Origin: Acidobacteriota bacterium | GTDB taxonomy: Bacteria > Acidobacteriota > Terriglobia > Terriglobales > Acidobacteriaceae | Length of the DNA: 9,786 bases | Direction: 5' to 3' | Assembly: GCA_003225615.1 (NCBI GenBank) | Contig: QIAS01000198.1 | Span: 6,480 to 16,265 of the forward strand | Shown: one piece after another, positions 5,956 through 9,786 of the stretch | Layout of the letters: each line of letters starts with the position of its first letter | Position numbering within the stretch: position 1 is the first letter of the stretch | Made by a program: the position numbers and the translations under genes | The notes under the pieces: model-generated | The model's database searches: none | What the model was told of the DNA's origin: nothing | The model's input: only the letters and a program-made list of their open reading frames with translations

Positions 5956-6183
5956 ATGGCTAATGAGAGCGCAGCAATCCTGTGGACCCTGTATTTACCC
6001 CTAGGAAGTTCCTGTACTCAGCTGGTGACAGCGGATTCCAAGTTCAAGGTGCTGCAGTCGGTTACGCAGGGGCCCTGCAAATCGTGGAGCGCAGTCCTGT
6101 TTCTTGATGCAACCTCGCAGCTATGTACAGCAACTGGGTTGCCGAATTACGTGGTGGACCTGATGGACGGTCTTACAGCGTAA
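5956..6183 (+). CDS. Possible small orphan protein, 75 residues
   Basis: I do not recognise this protein. The ATG frame encodes 75 residues with three cysteines (20, 41, 57), several aromatic and aliphatic stretches (AAILWTLYLPLG, SAVLFLDA) and a C-terminal NYVVDLMDGLTA. Third codon positions are about 60 percent G or C, compatible with coding in this genome but not decisive. AAAGGG lies four bases upstream of the ATG, closer than ideal. It ends 65 bases before the ECF sigma start on the same strand, so the two could share a transcript. If it is not a gene, the whole of 5770-6248 is a 479-base divergent intergenic region. Confidence 0.4.
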   Translation: MANESAAILWTLYLPLGSSCTQLVTADSKFKVLQSVTQGPCKSWSAVLFLDATSQLCTATGLPNYVVDLMDGLTA

Positions 6184-6198
6184 CTTTACGCTCTTAAC

Positions 6199-6214
6199 AC
6201 TGACGTTAGTCAGT
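6199..6214. promoter_or_regulatory. Small dyad upstream of the ECF sigma gene
   Basis: ACTGAC (6199-6204) and GTCAGT (6209-6214) are exact inverted repeats around GTTA, 34 bases before the sigma factor start. It could be an operator or a leader hairpin. No recognisable ECF-type autoregulatory promoter was found beside it. Confidence 0.4.
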
Positions 6215-6248
6215 CGGATGGAAAACGTTACTGCTGAAAGGAGCAGTC

Positions 6249-7013
6249 TTGAGCGCAGCTACCCAAATTATCCCAACGGATTCTGAAACTGGATTGGTCA
6301 AACGGGCTCAACGAGGCGATACCGGAGCTTTTACGAATATCTTTCACGTGCACAAGCCCCGGGTGTATTCCCTCTGCCTGCGCATGACCAACAATGTGGC
6401 GGAAGCAGAAGACTTGACGCAGGAAGCGTTTTTGCAGGTGTTCAGGAAACTGCCTACATTTCGGGGCGACTCTGCACTGTCTACCTGGATGTACCGGGTC
6501 GCCGTCAACACCGTTCTAATGTATTTCCGTAAACGTGGGCGGCCGCAACTTTCGCTGGATGAGCCTTGCAGCCAAAATGTGAAAACGAAAAAGCGGGAAT
6601 ATGGATTCGACGATGAGCGCCTGGTCACCTCGATCGACCGGATCGCGTTGGCGCGCGCCATTAAGGAACTTCCTGACGGGTACCGCACGATTTTCCTGCT
6701 GCATGAAGTCGAAGGCTACGAACACCGCGAGATTGCACGCTTGTTAAAGTGCTCAGTGGGGAATTCCAAGTCGCAACTACACAAGGCGCGGCTTAAAATG
6801 CGGGAAATCCTGTGTCATTTGCCGGAAGCGAAAAGCGATGTCGAGCGGCCGGGAGTGCGACGGCAACAACGGCCGGTATCCGCGACAGTTTCAGCGAGCG
6901 CCGGTCCCAAGCTGTGCTGGAGTAATCCGAAGCGCGGGCAGAAGAAAGCGGCCAAGCCAGTTTTCGTTGCTCCGCTGGTTACTTCTGATAGCCGAGTTAG
7001 TGTTTCCGCGTAA
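6249..7013 (+). CDS. ECF-type RNA polymerase sigma factor with C-terminal extension
   Basis: This 254-residue sigma-70 family factor of the extracytoplasmic-function class directs RNA polymerase to alternative promoters. Region 2 spans about 27-97, with the core-binding and -10 recognition segment AEDLTQEAFLQVFRKLPTFRGDSALSTWMYRVAVNTVLMYFRKR. Region 4 spans about 133-186, with ALARAIKELPDGYRTIFLLHEVEGYEHREIARLLKCSVGNSKSQLHKARLKMR forming the -35 helix-turn-helix. The linker at 98-130 is charged. Residues 190-254 are an extra basic, Ser/Val/Ala-rich tail beyond the usual end of the family. The start is TTG, chosen because AAAGGAG lies five bases upstream and no nearby ATG fits. No anti-sigma gene follows within 400 bases, so control may act through the tail, through transcription, or through a distant regulator. 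Confidence 0.93.
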   Translation: MSAATQIIPTDSETGLVKRAQRGDTGAFTNIFHVHKPRVYSLCLRMTNNVAEAEDLTQEAFLQVFRKLPTFRGDSALSTWMYRVAVNTVLMYFRKRGRPQLSLDEPCSQNVKTKKREYGFDDERLVTSIDRIALARAIKELPDGYRTIFLLHEVEGYEHREIARLLKCSVGNSKSQLHKARLKMREILCHLPEAKSDVERPGVRRQQRPVSATVSASAGPKLCWSNPKRGQKKAAKPVFVAPLVTSDSRVSVSA

Positions 7014-7021
7014 AGCGAGGC

Positions 7022-7077
7022 CTCTTGAGTGCTTGTGGAAATATTTATCTCCGCAGTTTCCATAAGCACTTCAAGAG
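7022..7077 (+). repeat. Large imperfect hairpin after the sigma factor gene
   Basis: The left arm 7022-7041 and right arm 7057-7077 pair over 20 pairs, with one unpaired base and one G-U wobble, around a 15-base loop. It begins nine bases after the sigma stop codon. Position suggests a transcription stop or a 3-prime stabilising structure, although no T-run follows the stem. Confidence 0.7.
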
Positions 7078-7078
7078 A

Positions 7079-7108
7079 GGCAGCATTGTTCAGGGCAGCA
7101 TTGTTCAG
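7079..7108. repeat. Perfect 15-bp tandem duplication
   Basis: GGCAGCATTGTTCAG occurs twice in direct succession (7079-7093 and 7094-7108) with no mismatch. It adjoins the large hairpin after the sigma factor. Perfect identity suggests a recent slippage duplication, possibly variable between strains. Confidence 0.8.
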
Positions 7109-7242
7109 TAAATAAATTTTCCGTTCGATTCCTTTCCGCAAGTTTTCGCACCGACGCTGGCGTATGCAAAGAGTTTGTTCAGAAATTGCTTCCACTTCCT
7201 TCCTACATTGAATCTCCGAGTCGAGCTACAGTATGGTGCCGA

Positions 7243-7271
7243 TGGAGAGTACAGGGTGGGTCACGTATACT
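7243..7271 (+). promoter_or_regulatory. Sigma-70-like promoter for the glucan operon
   Basis: TGGAGA (7243-7248, 4 of 6 matches to TTGACA), a 17-base spacer and TATACT (7266-7271, 5 of 6 to TATAAT) form a plausible housekeeping promoter. Transcription would start near 7278, giving a leader of about 165 bases before the glycosyltransferase. Confidence 0.5.
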
Positions 7272-7281
7272 GAATTTGTCC

Positions 7282-7360
7282 GGCTTTTAAGCCATGGTGC
7301 AACGCCGCGGCAGGCGGACCTTTGGAGCCGTTGCTCCCAGTAGTTTCTTTGGCTGTCCGC
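7282..7360 (+). promoter_or_regulatory. Candidate structured leader with competing stems
   Basis: Several exact complementary segments overlap. One fold pairs AGCCA (7290-7294) with TGGCT (7350-7354) and GCAACG (7299-7304) with CGTTGC (7329-7334). The other pairs GCGGAC (7314-7319) with GTCCGC (7355-7360) and encloses hairpin GGAGC-CGTT-GCTCC (7324-7337). The two cannot form together because they share 7329-7334 and nearby bases. This resembles a two-state leader, but it matches no riboswitch consensus I can name and could arise by chance in GC-rich DNA. Confidence 0.35.
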
Positions 7361-7443
7361 TCCCTGAAGCAGAGGTGTGCAGGTTTGAGCTTTGGGATGC
7401 AGACCACGACGATAATTAACGGCAACGTTTACAGACAATCACG

Positions 7444-8511
7444 ATGCGAATAGCACAGGTAGCGCCACTCTACGAAAGCGTCCCCCCAAAGCTGTATGGG
7501 GGAACCGAGCGTGTCGTGTCCTACTTGACAGAGGAATTGGTCCGGCAGGGACACGAGATCACGCTCTTCGCGAGCGGGGATTCAATGACCAGCGCGAAGC
7601 TGGTGCCGGCCTGCCCGGAAGCGTTACGGTTGAACAAGACCGCGATTGATCATTTCGCTCACCACCTGGTTATGCTGGAACGGGTGTTTGCGCGAAAACA
7701 GGATTTTGATATTGTGCACTTCCACGTCGATTACCTGCATTATCCTCTGAGCCGCCGCGAACGGTTGGTCAACCTGACTACCCTACACGGGAGGCTGGAC
7801 ATTCCCGACCTGGTGCCCGTGTACAAAGTCTTCCCAGACATGCCGGCGGTCTCGATCTCCGATGCGCAACGTAAGCCTCTGCCGTGGATTAACTGGCAGG
7901 GCACGGTGTATCACGGCATGCCGGCAAATCGTTTGACATTCCGCGCGGGAAAAGGAAATTATCTTGCGTTTCTGGGCCGCATCTCACCTGAGAAGGGCTT
8001 AGAGCAGGCCATTCAGATTGCCCTGCGGCAGGAGATGCCGCTGAAGATTGCCGCCAAGGTTGATCATGTCGACGCGGAATATTTTGAGAGTGCTATTAAG
8101 CCGCTACTAAACCATCCGCTGGTGGAGTTTGTCGGCGAGATTGGATACCCTGATAAGAACGATTTTCTGGGGGACGCTATCGCGCTGCTGTTTCCTATTA
8201 ACTGGGCTGAACCTTTTGGGCTAGTGATGATGGAGTCGATTGCGTGCGGCACGCCGGTGATCGCGTATCCCCGGGGTTCGGTTCCGGAGATCATTGAGGA
8301 CGGCGTTTCGGGGTTCCTGGTGCACAACGTCGAGCAGGCGGTTAAAGCAGTGAAGCGAATTTCGCAGATTGATCGTCGCCGCTGCCGCCAGCGCTTTGAG
8401 GAGCGCTTCACCGCAACTCGCATGTGCAACGATTATTTGGCCCTTTACGAGCGCCTGGTAAACGGGCAATCCGAACCGATCACGGTAAGGGACGGAGTTC
8501 CAGTTGGTTGA
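7444..8511 (+). CDS. GT4-family glycosyltransferase
   Basis: This 355-residue GT-B fold glycosyltransferase fits family 4, the retaining class that includes many sucrose-, trehalose- and glycan-synthesising enzymes using nucleotide sugars. The N-terminal domain starts with MRIAQVAPLYESVPPKLYGGTERVVSYLTEELVRQGHEITLFASG (1-45), the acceptor-side Rossmann half. The C-terminal donor domain has FLGRISPEKGLEQAI (176-190) and the E-x7-E motif EPFGLVMME (Glu256 and Glu264) followed by SIACGTPVIAYPRGSVPEIIEDGVSGFLV. No membrane segment or signal peptide is present, so it is cytoplasmic. The ribosome binding site is poor, perhaps because the leader is structured. Its last eight bases overlap the start of the amylo-alpha-1,6-glucosidase gene, suggesting a role in alpha-glucan or disaccharide metabolism; donor and acceptor are unknown. 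Confidence 0.92.
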   Translation: MRIAQVAPLYESVPPKLYGGTERVVSYLTEELVRQGHEITLFASGDSMTSAKLVPACPEALRLNKTAIDHFAHHLVMLERVFARKQDFDIVHFHVDYLHYPLSRRERLVNLTTLHGRLDIPDLVPVYKVFPDMPAVSISDAQRKPLPWINWQGTVYHGMPANRLTFRAGKGNYLAFLGRISPEKGLEQAIQIALRQEMPLKIAAKVDHVDAEYFESAIKPLLNHPLVEFVGEIGYPDKNDFLGDAIALLFPINWAEPFGLVMMESIACGTPVIAYPRGSVPEIIEDGVSGFLVHNVEQAVKAVKRISQIDRRRCRQRFEERFTATRMCNDYLALYERLVNGQSEPITVRDGVPVG

Positions 8512-9786
8512 AGTCAACACCGCGCAGCAATACTACATAACCACTACGGCTACGCCGGCCGACGACCGGCCTCGGGTACTCAAGTACGGAGATCTCTTTG
8601 CGGTCTTTAACCGGCACGGTGACATCGAGCCTTCGGGCTTGGGCGAAGAAGGTCTCTATTATGAGGGCACCCGCTTTCTATCTGAAATGGTGCTGTATAT
8701 CGGCAACGCGCGGCCCCTGCTGCTCAGTTCCACCATCAGCAGAGACAATTTTCTCTTTACCGCCGACCTTACCAACATAGACATCCTGGCCGATGATGAA
8801 GTGAAGATTCCCCGTGGAACTCTCCACCTGCATCGTTCCAAGTTCCTTTGGAACGGCCTCTGTTATGAGAAGTTCCGACTTGCCAATTACGGCTTGGCAA
8901 AAATTTCCGTGCCATTGCGCGTGGCATTCGAGGCGGATTATGCCGACATTTTTGAAGTACGCGGCACACGGCGCGAGCGACGGGGTCAGCGGTTGGAGGA
9001 TACCGTTCGGGATGATTGCATTGTGATGGCCTACAAAGGACTTGATGGAGTTCTGCGGGAAACCGAGATCCGATGCACTCCCAGTCCAGTGCGGCTTGCC
9101 TCCTCCGAAGCGATCTTCAGAGCGGTTCTGCAGCCCAAAGACGAGATTACTTTTTATTTAATCGCCTCGTGTGTGCCGTATCAGGATCCCCCGCCGGACT
9201 GGGATGCGGCTTTTATCGCGGGCAAGAGCCAGTTGAAAGATGATGCTCGCGATACCTGGCAGATCCATAGTTCCAACGAGATGTTCAATAGGTGGGTGGA
9301 GCGGTCGGTCGCCGATATCCGCATGATGTTGGAAGGCAATCCGGAAATCGACTACCCTTATGCGGGCGTGCCCTGGTTTAGCACGGTTTTCGGCCGGGAC
9401 GGCATAATCACGGCGCTGGAATGTCTTTGGCTAACGCCACGAATTGCCAAAGGTGTCTTGCAGTACCTGGCAGAAAATCAAGCGACCCGGGTGGACCCGG
9501 CTTCAGACGCCGAACCCGGCAAGATTCTCCACGAAATGCGCAGGGGGGAAATGGCAGCGCTGGGGGAAGTGCCGTTTGGGCGCTATTACGGTAGCGTGGA
9601 TTCCACTCCGCTTTTTGTCATGCTGGCCGGCGCCTATTACGAGCGGACTGGGGATCTCACATTCATCGAATCCTTATGGCCTCACATTGAGGCCGCCCTG
9701 GAATGGATTGACCATTACGGCGACCAGGATGGCGACTGCTTTGTCGAATATTCTCGCCAGTCGCCGAACGGCTTGACCCAGCAGGG
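8504..9786 (+). CDS. Amylo-alpha-1,6-glucosidase / glycogen-debranching type, partial
   Basis: A continuous frame of 427 codons runs off the right edge. It matches bacterial amylo-alpha-1,6-glucosidases (COG3408). An N-terminal beta-rich domain of the GDE_N_bis type covers about 25-225 (VLKYGDLFAVFNRHGDIEPSGLGEEGLYYEGTRFLSEM, then LLLSSTISRDNFLFTADLTN). The (alpha/alpha)6 catalytic domain then begins (about 255 on), with PYAGVPWFSTVFGRDGIITALECLWLTP (285-312) and FGRYYGSVDSTPLFVMLAGAYYERTGD (358-384). The known role is removal of alpha-1,6-linked glucose at branch points; the substrate here could be glycogen or another alpha-glucan. Family members are usually over 650 residues, so roughly a third is missing. 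The start is TTG 8504, with GGAG (8494-8497) six bases upstream. It overlaps the glycosyltransferase stop by eight bases, a sign of translational coupling. Confidence 0.93.
   Translation, partial: MVEVNTAQQYYITTTATPADDRPRVLKYGDLFAVFNRHGDIEPSGLGEEGLYYEGTRFLSEMVLYIGNARPLLLSSTISRDNFLFTADLTNIDILADDEVKIPRGTLHLHRSKFLWNGLCYEKFRLANYGLAKISVPLRVAFEADYADIFEVRGTRRERRGQRLEDTVRDDCIVMAYKGLDGVLRETEIRCTPSPVRLASSEAIFRAVLQPKDEITFYLIASCVPYQDPPPDWDAAFIAGKSQLKDDARDTWQIHSSNEMFNRWVERSVADIRMMLEGNPEIDYPYAGVPWFSTVFGRDGIITALECLWLTPRIAKGVLQYLAENQATRVDPASDAEPGKILHEMRRGEMAALGEVPFGRYYGSVDSTPLFVMLAGAYYERTGDLTFIESLWPHIEAALEWIDHYGDQDGDCFVEYSRQSPNGLTQQ

Larger units (their letters stand above)
7014..7443. other. Non-coding region between sigma factor and glycosyltransferase
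   Basis: These 430 bases hold no convincing gene. They contain, in order, a large hairpin (7022-7077), a 15-bp tandem duplication (7079-7108), a promoter (7243-7271) and a potentially structured leader (7282-7360) before the glycosyltransferase start. Minus-strand frames here (7195-6815 and 7438-7226) lack ribosome binding sites and family resemblance. Confidence 0.65.

Noticed and set aside
6545..6557. CAACTTTCGCTGG shared between the sigma coding region and the dyad near 5812
   Set aside because: A single 13-base match, inside a coding sequence at one end and without the palindromic half, is most simply a coincidence.
6815..7195. Minus-strand frame containing a repeated NNAA segment
   Set aside because: The repeat is just the translation of the 15-bp tandem duplication, and the frame overlaps the end of the sigma gene with no start signal.

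Overview
The window looks like chromosomal DNA of a moderately GC-rich soil bacterium, most likely an acidobacterium (Terriglobia-like). This is an inference from a small zinc-ribbon protein ending in a CSDFY-type tail, the style of the ECF sigma factor and of the 136-residue orphan protein, and heavy use of TTG starts. There is no rRNA, tRNA, transposase, integrase, phage gene or CRISPR array. I did not find a clearly new multi-gene system; the novelty is in small genes, repeats and leader regions.

Left part (1-2807). Three groups of genes lie on the minus strand: an OsmC peroxidase (110-535); a two-gene unit of a DUF4440/SnoaL-like protein overlapping a small zinc-ribbon protein (1575-906); and a YihY/BrkB-family membrane protein (2807-1839). 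Heptameric tandem repeats flank osmC, at 80-107 and 616-650. A 16-bp perfect palindrome and a terminator-like hairpin follow the zinc-ribbon gene.

Middle (2998-5769). A 136-residue orphan protein on the plus strand runs tail-to-tail into a UdgX-type uracil-DNA glycosylase on the minus strand, with the two stop codons overlapping. Next come an orphan NarL/FixJ response regulator (plus) and a YciE/YciF-like DUF892 ferritin-fold protein (minus), separated by a long inverted repeat.

Right part (5956-9786). All genes are on the plus strand: a possible 75-residue orphan ORF, an ECF sigma factor with a long C-terminal extension and no anti-sigma gene beside it, a 430-base non-coding stretch with a large hairpin, a 15-bp tandem duplication and a promoter with a structured leader, then a GT4 glycosyltransferase whose end overlaps the TTG start of an amylo-alpha-1,6-glucosidase (glycogen-debranching type). 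That last gene runs off the window.

Taken together the genes suggest stress handling (peroxide, DNA uracil, ferritin-like protein, two regulators) followed by an alpha-glucan operon. Apart from the two overlapping pairs (906-1575 and 7444-9786), the genes appear to be separate transcription units.
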